This document shows positions 1 through 8,037 of a DNA stretch of 13,140 nt, in pieces. The DNA comes from Prevotella sp. CAG:1058. Its GTDB lineage: Bacteria > Bacteroidota > Bacteroidia > Bacteroidales > Bacteroidaceae. Under the pieces are notes generated by a model. The model worked only from the letters and a program-made list of their open reading frames with translations. It was not told where the DNA came from and searched no databases. Location: contig HF986661.1 in the NCBI GenBank assembly GCA_000433175.1, positions 1-13,140 on the forward strand. The letters are read 5' to 3'. The position numbers and the translations under genes are program-made. Position 1 is the first letter of the stretch. Each line of letters starts with the position of its first letter.

Positions 1-3
1 GTT

Positions 4-36
4 CATAAATGTGTCAACTTTTGCCAGGACAAGACA
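4..36. repeat. Left copy of 33-bp terminal inverted repeat (probable IS end)
   Basis: This 33-bp stretch is the exact reverse complement of 13108..13140 at the other end of the window. The match stops at the ACA tip: the next base is C here and T in the reverse complement of the other copy. Read outward from the gene block, both copies begin TGTCTTGTCCTGG, and TGT/ACA tips are typical of insertion sequence ends in several families. I infer that an IS lies immediately left of the window with its tip at base 36. No transposase sequence is inside the window, so the family cannot be named. Confidence 0.75.
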
Positions 37-67
37 CTATTATTTATAGAGCTAACATCTTTTAAGT

Positions 68-99
68 ATTGTTTCATCGGGGAATATTACGTATCTTTG
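68..99 (+). promoter_or_regulatory. Bacteroidota-type promoter for the ZIP transporter
   Basis: A TATCTTTG box at 92-99 matches the Bacteroidota -7 consensus TAnnTTTG exactly. An ATTG at 68-71 sits 20 bases upstream, within the usual 19-21 base spacing of the -33 box. Transcription would begin near 104-107, giving a leader of about 65-70 bases before the ATG at 174. The promoter begins 32 bases inside the IS-like repeat edge, so the gene appears to keep its own promoter despite the neighbouring insertion. Confidence 0.55.
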
Positions 100-173
100 C
101 CGCGGTTAACTATGATTAGGGCTTTGCCTGGTAAACATAAATATGGTTAGAATTATAAAAACAGTATGATATT

Positions 174-944
174 ATGTACATAGCTTTGTTAATTCCATTA
201 CTTGGAACAATTTTAGGTTCGGCTTTTGTTTTCTTTATGAAAGAAAAAATGTCCGATCATGTTCAAAAGTCATTGCTTGGTTTTGCTTCGGGTGTGATGG
301 TAGCGGCATCGGTATGGTCGCTTCTGATACCAGGTATGGACATGTGTGAAGATTGGGGGAAGATGAAAGTCATGCCTGCAGTTGTAGGATTTTTGGGAGG
401 AATGGCATTCCTCTTGCTTATCGACCGAGTTACGCCGCACCTGCATATTGGTAACGCCAAGCCTGAAGGGCCACGTAGCCGTCTGTCGCGCACGGCAATG
501 TTGACATTGGCTGTAACGATACATAATCTGCCTGAAGGGATGGGAGTCGGCGTAGTACTTGCCGGGGCGATGCAAGGAGACACTTACATTTCTACTGCAG
601 CAGCAACGGCTATGGCAGTCGGAATAGCCATACAAAACATACCCGAGGGCGCTATCATATCCATGCCCATGCGTTCGGCCGGTAACAGCAAGATGCGTTC
701 GTTTGCGATGGGGGCGTTGAGCGGTTTGGTTGAACCGTTGGGTGGACTTATTGTTATTGTACTTGCATCCATAACAACGCCCGCCCTACCCTATTTATTG
801 GCATTTGCCGCCGGCTCAATGCTTTATGTAGTTGTTGAAGAATTGATACCTGAAATGTCGGAAGGTGAGCACTCTAACATTGGCACAATTGGTTTTGCCG
901 TCGGATTCACTCTTATGATGATACTTGACGTGGTTTTAGGATAA
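174..944 (+). CDS. ZIP family divalent metal transporter (ZupT-like)
   Basis: Inner-membrane permease of 256 residues that probably brings zinc or another divalent metal into the cytoplasm. The two ZIP signatures are present: HNLPEG at 117-122 and QNIPEG at 154-159. They supply the polar residues expected at the transmembrane metal site (H117, N118, E121, Q154, N155, E158), and a glutamate in VEPLGG (E187) fits the next metal-binding helix. About eight hydrophobic segments are visible, and the length is normal for bacterial ZIPs. The loop near residues 89-106 is short, with only H89 and H91 where many ZIPs are His-rich. The ATG at 174 is the first in-frame start after a good promoter. The gene is convergent with a CDF exporter. 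Metal specificity cannot be read from the sequence. Confidence 0.93.
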   Translation: MYIALLIPLLGTILGSAFVFFMKEKMSDHVQKSLLGFASGVMVAASVWSLLIPGMDMCEDWGKMKVMPAVVGFLGGMAFLLLIDRVTPHLHIGNAKPEGPRSRLSRTAMLTLAVTIHNLPEGMGVGVVLAGAMQGDTYISTAAATAMAVGIAIQNIPEGAIISMPMRSAGNSKMRSFAMGALSGLVEPLGGLIVIVLASITTPALPYLLAFAAGSMLYVVVEELIPEMSEGEHSNIGTIGFAVGFTLMMILDVVLG

Positions 945-981
945 CAAATCCGGACTGTTTAACTCATTGACATTTTATTCC

Positions 982-1029
982 AAAAACAGCAGCCGCTTTA
1001 AAAACACGTTTAAAGCGGCTGCTGTTTTT
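982..1029. terminator. Bidirectional rho-independent terminator between ZIP and CDF genes
   Basis: Perfect 21-bp arms at 982-1002 and 1009-1029 surround a 6-base loop. The stem core is GC-rich (CAGCAGCCGC) and is flanked by runs of A on the left and T on the right, so either strand folds into a hairpin followed by U residues. It ends the ZIP transcript (stop at 944). The right arm also codes for the last residues of the CDF protein, ending in QKQQPL, so the CDF stop codon lies inside the stem. Confidence 0.9.
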
Positions 1030-1939
1030 GTGGTTCAACATATTGCCCGTTAACTTTTAACGGCTCTATGTGCAGGTTAATGTATGTCCCTGCTCCGTAA
1101 TACTGCCGCAAACGGTGCTCTATATCCGTGCCGCGCCTGTGGGCCTCGTATAATGTCAGGTCGCCTGGAAGGCGCAGATGCATTTCTATCGAGATGCGGT
1201 TCCCTATACGGCGAGTGCGTACGTTATGTATGCCGCTAACGCCGGGTACGCTTTCTGCAATTTGTTTTATCTTGCTTTCAACCGTGTCGGGAAGACTTTT
1301 TTCAAGCAGTTCGTCAGATGCCTGTTTCATTAACGACAATGAAGTCTTGATGATAAAAAAGCTTACAACTACCGCTGCAATAGGGTCTAGAACAGTCCAT
1401 CTCTCTCCAAGGAAAATGGCTCCGCCTATGCCAAGGGCAGTTCCCATGGAAGAGAATGCGTCGCTACGATGATGCCACGCATTGGCTACAACAGCTTGGG
1501 AATTTGTTTCACGGCCCACTTTGGCAGTAAAACGATAACACCATTCTTTGAATATGACACTAAGCAGTGCGGCTATCAAGGCAATCATGCCAGGCTCTGG
1601 CAATTTTTCGCCACGGAACGATGCTACAATTTTTTCGGCTCCGCCGTAAAGAATCATAACGCTTACGGCAAATAATGCTAAACCGATAAAGGCTGTGGCT
1701 AATGTTTCATATTTGCCGTGGCCGTAATCATGGTCGTTGTCTTGAGGCTTGTTGCTTAATTTCACGAACACGATTACGATTACGTCTGTTATCAGGTCGG
1801 ACAAGGAATGCACTGCATCGGCAATCATAGCAGCCGAACGGCCTAATATGCCAAAAGCAAGTTTTACTATTACGAGTAATATGTTGACCACGCTGCCTAA
1901 AACGGTTACGTGGTATATTTTACTTTCACGTGAAGCCAT
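1010..1939 (-). CDS. Cation diffusion facilitator (CDF) family metal exporter
   Basis: Proton-coupled exporter of zinc, iron or a similar divalent cation, 309 residues, in the inner membrane. The transport site is visible as two HxxxD motifs, one in the second helix (H44...D48, in DAVHSLSD) and one in the fifth (H156...D160, in HHRSD). The loop motif DYGHGKYE at 71-78 is a CDF hallmark. Residues about 215-295 form the cytoplasmic dimerisation domain. The start is ATG at 1939. The AmpG-like gene ends 97 bases upstream on the same strand and I see no convincing terminator or -7 box between them, so the two may be co-transcribed. The 3' end of the coding sequence is shared with the terminator hairpin. 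The HD/HD site is compatible with zinc, but substrate choice is an inference. Confidence 0.94.
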   Translation of the reverse strand: MASRESKIYHVTVLGSVVNILLVIVKLAFGILGRSAAMIADAVHSLSDLITDVIVIVFVKLSNKPQDNDHDYGHGKYETLATAFIGLALFAVSVMILYGGAEKIVASFRGEKLPEPGMIALIAALLSVIFKEWCYRFTAKVGRETNSQAVVANAWHHRSDAFSSMGTALGIGGAIFLGERWTVLDPIAAVVVSFFIIKTSLSLMKQASDELLEKSLPDTVESKIKQIAESVPGVSGIHNVRTRRIGNRISIEMHLRLPGDLTLYEAHRRGTDIEHRLRQYYGAGTYINLHIEPLKVNGQYVEPQKQQPL

Positions 1940-2036
1940 TATTACGTTAATTAATAGGGTTGTTTTTGATTACATTGCAGATACCTCGAGTATGTTTGCA
2001 GATCTTAATATACCTATTTTACCCAATGGATGGAGA

Positions 2037-3320
2037 CTATTTCTTGCCAAACTCAGGGTCTATCTTTACGAATGCGGCGACAATAAATGTCATTGCGCAT
2101 AAGAGTACTACTATTATGAAAAACCATAAATAGCCTACAAGCTCTTGCAGCCAGCCTGCAACCAGTCCAGGTAACATCATTGACAGGGCCATGAGGGCGG
2201 TACAGAGTGCGTAATGTGACGTTTTATACTCTCCTTGGCTGTAATAAATCAGGTATAGCATGTACGCCGTGAAACCGAATCCGTATCCGAACTGTTCAAT
2301 AAAGATGCAAACATTGATAATAGTGAAACTTTCGGGCATCTCGCAACTTAGGTAGACATATACAAGGTCGGGCAACGTAATGGCGCAAACCATGGGCCAT
2401 AGCCATTTTTTTAAGCCGTCTCGTCCGGCAGCCATTCCTCCAAGTATACCACCTAACGTTAGTCCGACGACGCCAACCGTACCCTGTGCAAAGCCGTACT
2501 CTTGTGGAGACAGTCCAAGTCCTCCATTGTTAACGCTGTCGATAAGGAATAGTGAAGAAATCTTTACCAGCAGGCCTTCTGGCATACGGTAACACAGCAT
2601 GAAGAGGAAAGCCCAAGCAGTCTCTTTTGCGGGGAATTTGGTAAAGAAAGTCTTGATGGAATGCCAAAGGTTGTTCCATACCTCAATTGCACTGGCATTA
2701 TGGCGTTTACGGTCGGCCAATGGACATGGCAATGCCAAGCTGTGCCATAACCATAGGGCGATGAAGAGGCCGGTAACGCCATAAAACATGAGACTCCATG
2801 AATAGCGTATACTGCCGCGGAACATTACTTGCAGATTACCTGCCACCATTACTAGAAAACCTTGTCCGAAGATGGTGGCAAGACGGTAGAACGTACTTCG
2901 TATGCCGACAAACCAAGCCTGTTTGTGTTGGTCCAGCCCTAACATGTAAAATCCGTCTGCAGCAATGTCATGCGTGGCACTGCTGAATGCCATTATCCAA
3001 AAGAAAAACAACGTTCCTTGGAGCCAGAAATCAGTAGGTATCGTAAACGCTACCCCGCCGAATGCGGCTCCTATGAGTAATTGCATTGTTATTACCCACC
3101 AGCGTTTGGTTTTTACTATGTCTACAAACGGACTCCATAGTGGTTTTATAACCCAGGGCAAATAAAGCCATGACGTATAAAAGGTTATTTCTGCGTTGGT
3201 AAGTCCTAATTGCTTGTAGAGAACCAACGATATTGTCATAACAGCCACATAAGGTAAACCTTCTGCAAAATATAGGGAAGGAACCCAGCTCCAGGCGTTC
3301 TTGCTTATTTTTCTGTTCAT
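2037..3320 (-). CDS. AmpG-like MFS permease (PAT family)
   Basis: Inner-membrane carrier of 427 residues with about twelve hydrophobic segments. Two stretches resemble the AmpG/peptide-acetyl-CoA transporter branch of the MFS: KPLWSPFVD at 59-67 (compare KFLWAPLVD-type motifs) and ATHDIAADGFY at 115-125 (compare the SQDIxxDA-type motif). AmpG in Enterobacteria imports GlcNAc-anhydroMurNAc peptides released from peptidoglycan. Many Bacteroidota members have no proven substrate, so muropeptide import here is only a possibility, though the SpoIID-containing gene 182 bases upstream makes it attractive. The start is ATG at 3320, just downstream of a short AACTT-AAA-AAGTT palindrome. The gene probably belongs to the same minus-strand series as its neighbours. 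Confidence 0.85.
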   Translation of the reverse strand: MNRKISKNAWSWVPSLYFAEGLPYVAVMTISLVLYKQLGLTNAEITFYTSWLYLPWVIKPLWSPFVDIVKTKRWWVITMQLLIGAAFGGVAFTIPTDFWLQGTLFFFWIMAFSSATHDIAADGFYMLGLDQHKQAWFVGIRSTFYRLATIFGQGFLVMVAGNLQVMFRGSIRYSWSLMFYGVTGLFIALWLWHSLALPCPLADRKRHNASAIEVWNNLWHSIKTFFTKFPAKETAWAFLFMLCYRMPEGLLVKISSLFLIDSVNNGGLGLSPQEYGFAQGTVGVVGLTLGGILGGMAAGRDGLKKWLWPMVCAITLPDLVYVYLSCEMPESFTIINVCIFIEQFGYGFGFTAYMLYLIYYSQGEYKTSHYALCTALMALSMMLPGLVAGWLQELVGYLWFFIIVVLLCAMTFIVAAFVKIDPEFGKK

Positions 3321-3420
3321 AACTTAAAAAGTTAAGAATATGTGATAAGTCAATATGAATTAAGAGTTACGATTGCTTATTTACAAAGCTTTTATCCTTT
3401 CAATTTTTAGTAAGATAGAT

Positions 3421-3446
3421 TTGCCTGTTTATGCACAAACTGGCAA
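3421..3446. other. Hairpin in the gap between the SpoIID-fusion gene and the AmpG-like gene
   Basis: TTGCCTGTTT (3421-3430) and AAACTGGCAA (3437-3446) pair at nine of ten positions around a 6-base loop. On the minus strand it lies about 55 bases after the stop of the large fusion gene and about 100 bases before the AmpG-like start. No clear U-run follows, so it is a weak terminator at best and could instead be an attenuating or mRNA-processing hairpin. A poor promoter-like pair (TTTG at 3436-3439, TATCTTAC at 3410-3417, minus strand) overlaps it. I do not call that a promoter. Confidence 0.35.
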
Positions 3447-3502
3447 TATGGATATCTAATTTGCAAATCTTGCCATCGAAACGCTTAATCTTCAACTTTT
3501 AT

Positions 3503-6500
3503 TCAATTATATATCTTCTTAATCTCTGCGCCGCGGTAATAGTGCAACAATATTTCGTCATACTTATATCCTTTTTCACCCATGACGGCGGCACCTATCT
3601 GGCAAAGCCCTACTCCGTGCCCCCATCCTGCACCATTAAGTACGAAACGTGAAGGGATACCGTTGACAATGTCGAGTTTATCTACAATAAATGCACTGCT
3701 GTAAAGATGTGTTTCACTCAGTGTGCGGCGTATTTCGAGCTCTTTGCCAATAGTGAAAGTACGTTTTGTACCTACAATCTTAAGTTTGCATATACGGCCG
3801 CTACGCCCACGTTCAACAGGTATCAGGTCAAGTATTTGGCCAAAATCCATTTTAAGTTTATCTTCAATTAACGTGGCAAGTTCCTCTTGTTTGTATTCAA
3901 CAACCCAGCGGTAGAAATCGGAAGTTTCTTGATCGTAGTCGTTTAACACTTGTGAGAGGATGTTCTTGTCATCTGTGTTGCAATATGACTCGGGACGTGA
4001 CTTTATCCATTTTTCAGCTTCAGCCTCGTTTGAAAGATCTGGTATTTGAGCTTCTTTGTCATCAGTGTCACGCAATGCAACAAGGTAAGGTTGAGACTTA
4101 TTCTCCCAACAATATTGGAACTCTTCTGTTATTCCGCCACAGCATTTGCTGAAACGGGCATCGCATATTTTCCCATTGTAAGTTAATATTTCACCGTGGG
4201 TTTCTTGTACGGCTTGTTCTACATGGACGTTGTTTACCTTTGTTATACCTTGGTAGCGCTGGCAATGATCGTCTGCACATACGTCGAAAATAGTGTGGTC
4301 GTCCCTATCGTACCAGCGTATTAGTTCGTCGTCTTTTTTGACAAAAGAGAAAAATCCGCTTCCACCGGTATCTTGTCTCTGTCTTCGTTCCATCTGTGCG
4401 AGTAACCAGCTACGTGATATTACGGCATGGGCTTTCAGCAATTCTAAAGATGACGTGGATTTCATTTCGCTTGAAATGACACTTGTCAGATAGCTCTCAA
4501 CGGGCAGGCTGTTAATCGCACATATCTTGTCTGCTTCAACCACAAGTTTCAGCACCCCCTCAAAAGTCTGTGTTTCTTGTCGTTGCCAATGAAAGTTGAT
4601 GCCAATTGTGACATCATCTAATGAAAACGAAACGCCTTTTTCGTTTGGTGAAAATGTAAGTTCACGGTAAAGATTACCATTCCACAATATTCCACCTTCT
4701 GAAAATTCTACATGTTGCTTACCTGTAATAACCTCGCCTTTAGCTATATACTTGCCGTTGAGCGAGAAATCCACGATTGACGCACTGACGATACCTACTT
4801 GTACGTATGGTTCATTACCTTTATTGTACGGAGATATTACCGTTGTATTTTCTTGTTGTGGTCCATGAATTTTTTCTTTGACCAAACAGAATTCATCAGC
4901 AGACAATGATACTTCATGTAAAATGCCGACTACTTGTAATGGTGTTATTTCATCGAAATCTTCTTTACGTGGAGTTATAATGAGTCCGCACATATCCAAT
5001 GCACCAGGACTTATGAGTTTTATATTTCCGTCTTGGGCATAATAACAGTCAGGACGGTGCTTTTTGCGTGGAAAGATTATGGAAAGACATTGTCCGTCAA
5101 CCATCCAATTGACAATGTTCATCATTGGTTCGGACTGTCCATCTATCAGTGGAAGTGCATCGTAAACACGATTAAATAATATTTCGCCGGCATTTATGTT
5201 GTTACTTCTTATAAGTAAAGCAGGACATACCCAACCGCCTATTACCGATATATCATTATTGTCGTCGAGTGAATATATTTTTACGAGACTTCTCTGTAAT
5301 TTCAGCCACGTTATCTGTATTGGCAATATTCCGCTAGTCCCTGCTTGGAAGTGCATGTGGTCAGGTGCCGATGCACCACACTGCGGTCCATTATAGAATA
5401 TTGTCATATCTGGATGCCTTGACAAAAAGAGCAGCATATTGGCATAATGCCTTTTTATCTGCTGAGGTTGATGTGTAGTGTACGGAATAGTGAAATGTAC
5501 AGGTAGGATTGGATAAGGATTTACCAATACTTCGTATTCCCGACCGAAAAATGTTGATATTTGCTGGTCTGGACGATTATTCCGGCATAAGAAACATGGG
5601 CGTTTGCTTATTGCGTCTTTGCTTATTGTTGCTCCCGTTGAAATAATCCTAGCAGGGTTATATTGTAATTTGAGCGTTAATGGTGAATTTAAATTTGGAC
5701 TCTGTTGATTCCCACTAATCGCCGTAATTTCATCAATAGAGACAGTGATACTTCTTGTTTTGACGTCTTGCAAATCACGGAAATTTTGTCTCGCCAAATC
5801 CCATGTTTCCATTTGGCGGTTGAAAAACCTACCAAGTGAATTGTTTTCAAGTATTCCCCCTTTGCCTGCGTTCATCTTTATACGGGCCATCAGTTCCATT
5901 GTACGCAGACGATCCTTATACAGGTTGTTGGCATTAAGTTTATCCACGCTCAATGAAGAGTCGCTGTTACCTGACCAGCGACGGCAGAGATAGAGTTCTG
6001 AATATATACGGCCAATCCTAAATTTACGACTGAATGCGAGTCCGACGGCGTAATCTTCGCCGTAGCTGGTGTTGGGAAAACGAATCTGTCGCAATAAAGG
6101 AGTAAAGAAGGCTCTTGGTGCTCCTAATCCGTTTATGCGTAACGCGTTGTTGCATCCGTTTTTTTCTGTCCATTCCGCATGATTAATCAAGCCGGGTGGC
6201 AGTGTCTCCAGATCGAAATTGCACATCCTGTAACTGCCTACAACCATTGCTGCTCGTTGTTCGTAAAACGCATTGACAATAGTTTGCAATGTGTCGGGTG
6301 AAGAATAGAGATCATCGCTGTCAAGTTGAACAGCAAAGCGCCCACAACGTATGTCGTCCACAGCAACATTCCAACATCCTCCTATTCCGAGATTAGTACG
6401 TTGCGGTATGATATGGATAAGTCTCTCGTCATCGTAAGCGTCAAGAAGCTTTGTGGTCATGTCTGTTGAATGGTTGTCAACCACAATGACATTGTATTTA

Positions 6501-7333
6501 AATGTGGTTTTTTGTGCTAGCGCGCTATTGACTGCATCACAAATGGTTTTTTCCCTATTGCGTACGGGAATAACAACCGTGGCCTCCACATTGAAGTCTT
6601 GTTCTGCAAAATCCGGTTCAGCATAGCTTGATGTGTCAACAAGTGCACCTACGCATTCAAGATGAGCCGTTACAACTTGTTCCATTTCTATTTGGACATC
6701 GCGGTTTGCAGGATTAACATAGTCAAACTGTTTTATTCCACTTTCTCTACAGTCGATTTCTTCTTCTGTATATAGGTATTCGTTGATATGGAACAAACGT
6801 CCCTGCCGACTAAGGTAGAGCCATAATTCATACCAACCGGCATATTTGTAGTTGTTGTCTACAATATCGGCGCTAAAACTGCGTAATATCGATGATTTTG
6901 TCATAATTACAGAACCGAAGTCAAAATCATCGCGCAGGCTTCCTGTTTGCCAGTCTATTACCGGATGTGCTTCTGTAACTCCATTTTTTACAGACCATCT
7001 GTCTGCATAAACCATTGTCGCATCGGTCTCGGCTATTACGCGAGCCATGCGTTGTATAGAGTACTGACCAAGACTTACCGGAACATCGTTTAAAAATATT
7101 AACACGTAATCTGCTAGTGCGTTATCAGCAATACTACGCATTGTTAAAGACGATCTCAGTCCGTCAGTAACAATAAACGAACAATCATCGGGTACGGCAT
7201 TTTGAATGGCAAATTCCTGCGTTACGAGCAAATTAATGTGGCTTATCATCCTACTACCGCGAAGTTGTCGGAGTGTGTTGCTAATTGCATCAAAATTACA
7301 ACACGGTATAAAGCAATCTATTGTTTCTAACAT
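3503..7333 (-). CDS. Multidomain fusion: tandem GT-A glycosyltransferase, DUF4922 (HIT-like) and SpoIID/LytB domain protein
   Basis: I use the ATG at 7333 (1276 residues); a TTG at 7345 would add four. Residues 1-230 look like a divergent GT-A fold (DYVLIFLND at 75-83, GSLRDDFDFG near 131-140). Residues 250-460 are a family 2 glycosyltransferase: VVIPVRNRE at 253-261, VVDNHSTD at 284-291, DSDD at 338-341 for nucleotide-sugar and metal binding, ED at 426-427, and RRW at 451-453. Residues about 575-670 match DUF4922, related to GalT/Ap4A phosphorylase: CxxC at 580-583, NPYP at 605-608, then GAS and HMHFQ (H659, H661, Q663), an intact HxHxQ site. Residues about 840-1276 form a SpoIID domain: LPVESYL, SEM (E956 aligns with the catalytic Glu of SpoIID), KAHAVISR and a closing GWGHGVGLCQIGA at 1236-1248. 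No signal peptide or membrane helix is evident. GtrA lies 63 bases upstream of the ATG. Confidence 0.87.
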   Translation of the reverse strand: MLETIDCFIPCCNFDAISNTLRQLRGSRMISHINLLVTQEFAIQNAVPDDCSFIVTDGLRSSLTMRSIADNALADYVLIFLNDVPVSLGQYSIQRMARVIAETDATMVYADRWSVKNGVTEAHPVIDWQTGSLRDDFDFGSVIMTKSSILRSFSADIVDNNYKYAGWYELWLYLSRQGRLFHINEYLYTEEEIDCRESGIKQFDYVNPANRDVQIEMEQVVTAHLECVGALVDTSSYAEPDFAEQDFNVEATVVIPVRNREKTICDAVNSALAQKTTFKYNVIVVDNHSTDMTTKLLDAYDDERLIHIIPQRTNLGIGGCWNVAVDDIRCGRFAVQLDSDDLYSSPDTLQTIVNAFYEQRAAMVVGSYRMCNFDLETLPPGLINHAEWTEKNGCNNALRINGLGAPRAFFTPLLRQIRFPNTSYGEDYAVGLAFSRKFRIGRIYSELYLCRRWSGNSDSSLSVDKLNANNLYKDRLRTMELMARIKMNAGKGGILENNSLGRFFNRQMETWDLARQNFRDLQDVKTRSITVSIDEITAISGNQQSPNLNSPLTLKLQYNPARIISTGATISKDAISKRPCFLCRNNRPDQQISTFFGREYEVLVNPYPILPVHFTIPYTTHQPQQIKRHYANMLLFLSRHPDMTIFYNGPQCGASAPDHMHFQAGTSGILPIQITWLKLQRSLVKIYSLDDNNDISVIGGWVCPALLIRSNNINAGEILFNRVYDALPLIDGQSEPMMNIVNWMVDGQCLSIIFPRKKHRPDCYYAQDGNIKLISPGALDMCGLIITPRKEDFDEITPLQVVGILHEVSLSADEFCLVKEKIHGPQQENTTVISPYNKGNEPYVQVGIVSASIVDFSLNGKYIAKGEVITGKQHVEFSEGGILWNGNLYRELTFSPNEKGVSFSLDDVTIGINFHWQRQETQTFEGVLKLVVEADKICAINSLPVESYLTSVISSEMKSTSSLELLKAHAVISRSWLLAQMERRQRQDTGGSGFFSFVKKDDELIRWYDRDDHTIFDVCADDHCQRYQGITKVNNVHVEQAVQETHGEILTYNGKICDARFSKCCGGITEEFQYCWENKSQPYLVALRDTDDKEAQIPDLSNEAEAEKWIKSRPESYCNTDDKNILSQVLNDYDQETSDFYRWVVEYKQEELATLIEDKLKMDFGQILDLIPVERGRSGRICKLKIVGTKRTFTIGKELEIRRTLSETHLYSSAFIVDKLDIVNGIPSRFVLNGAGWGHGVGLCQIGAAVMGEKGYKYDEILLHYYRGAEIKKIYN

Positions 7334-7396
7334 TGATTCTAGCAATTAATAAGTTCTCGTCAATTGATAAAGTTATAAGATGAAAACGATAAGATT

Positions 7397-7825
7397 TTAT
7401 CTTCTGACTTTTTCACTTTTAAGACTCCTTTTTCCAAATACGACTGTTTCGGCAAGAAAATAATTAAAAAGGCCAGATATAAGTAGAGCCATAAGGTTGC
7501 ATACAACTACGTTCCAACCAAATATTCTCTCAAAAAGTAACAAAAATGCCATTTTTACGGCAAAACCTAAAGCCGATGACAAATTGAACACTATAAAGCG
7601 CCTCCAAAAATCTGTTGCACAACGTTTCTCAATTCTACTTTTCCATATCCAGCAATATGAGCAAAGAAAATTACTCATAACCGCAAATTCAAACGAGATT
7701 ATAGGCGAGATAATATAATCACCAATATACGTATTGAAAATAAATGTCGAACATATCCATAAGATGAATGTGTCCACACCAGTACCGAATAATCTGCTTG
7801 CAACAAACTCAATGTATCGAAGCAT
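7397..7825 (-). CDS. GtrA family membrane protein
   Basis: Small integral membrane protein of 142 residues with four hydrophobic segments, the standard size and topology for GtrA/DPMS-associated proteins. The second helix carries the family-like SFEFAVMSNFLCSYCWIWKSR stretch (polar Asn at its centre, then a W-x-W/basic end). GtrA proteins are thought to help move polyprenyl-phosphate-linked sugars across the inner membrane, or to assist glycosyltransferases that use them. The following gene on the same strand, starting only 63 bases on, contains glycosyltransferase domains, which supports a joint role. The start is ATG at 7825; the C-terminus is strongly basic (KRSLKSEKVRR). Which lipid carrier or sugar is involved is not visible. 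Base composition here is AT-rich compared with the flanking genes. Confidence 0.88.
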   Translation of the reverse strand: MLRYIEFVASRLFGTGVDTFILWICSTFIFNTYIGDYIISPIISFEFAVMSNFLCSYCWIWKSRIEKRCATDFWRRFIVFNLSSALGFAVKMAFLLLFERIFGWNVVVCNLMALLISGLFNYFLAETVVFGKRSLKSEKVRR

Positions 7826-8037
7826 ATGTAATTTATTTATATTGTAAGAATCAGGAGCTGAACAAATTTAAGTATTTTAACTACTTGTTTATCATCTTAT
7901 TATATGCATATATTGCTATGATCACTTAAATTCGTACAACTTCTGATTCTTCAATTATATAAAAATTCAGCAGTTATCTTTGATAATTATGAAATGATGT
8001 CTGTATAAATAATCCACCTACATGCTAACAACTTAAT
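7826..8037. other. Intergenic gap, AT-rich, weak promoter-like box only
   Basis: This 212-base gap separates two minus-strand genes. A TAAATTTG (minus strand, 7863-7870) fits the TAnnTTTG -7 pattern but has no matching -33 box and lacks the GC that follows the box in the other candidates. It could drive GtrA and the fusion gene, but a chance match is plausible in such AT-rich sequence. An ATATGCATAT palindrome near 7904-7913 has no clear meaning. I see no terminator and no small gene. Confidence 0.3.

Noticed and set aside
1749..2102. 117-codon plus-strand frame across the CDF/AmpG gap
   Set aside because: It overlaps the 5' end of the CDF gene and the 3' end of the AmpG-like gene, with no promoter or recognisable domain.
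3321..3502. A promoter for the AmpG-like gene (TTTG at 3436-3439, TATCTTAC at 3410-3417, minus strand)
   Set aside because: The -7 part matches only four of six fixed positions and overlaps a hairpin, so it is too weak to list.
3431..3652. 73-codon plus-strand frame starting in the gap after the fusion gene
   Set aside because: Two thirds of it is antisense to the conserved GWGHGVG end of the SpoIID domain, and no start signal precedes it.
7333..7345. TTG start four codons upstream for the fusion gene
   Set aside because: An ATG at 7333 leads directly into the first beta-strand of the N-terminal domain, and ATG is far more common in this group.
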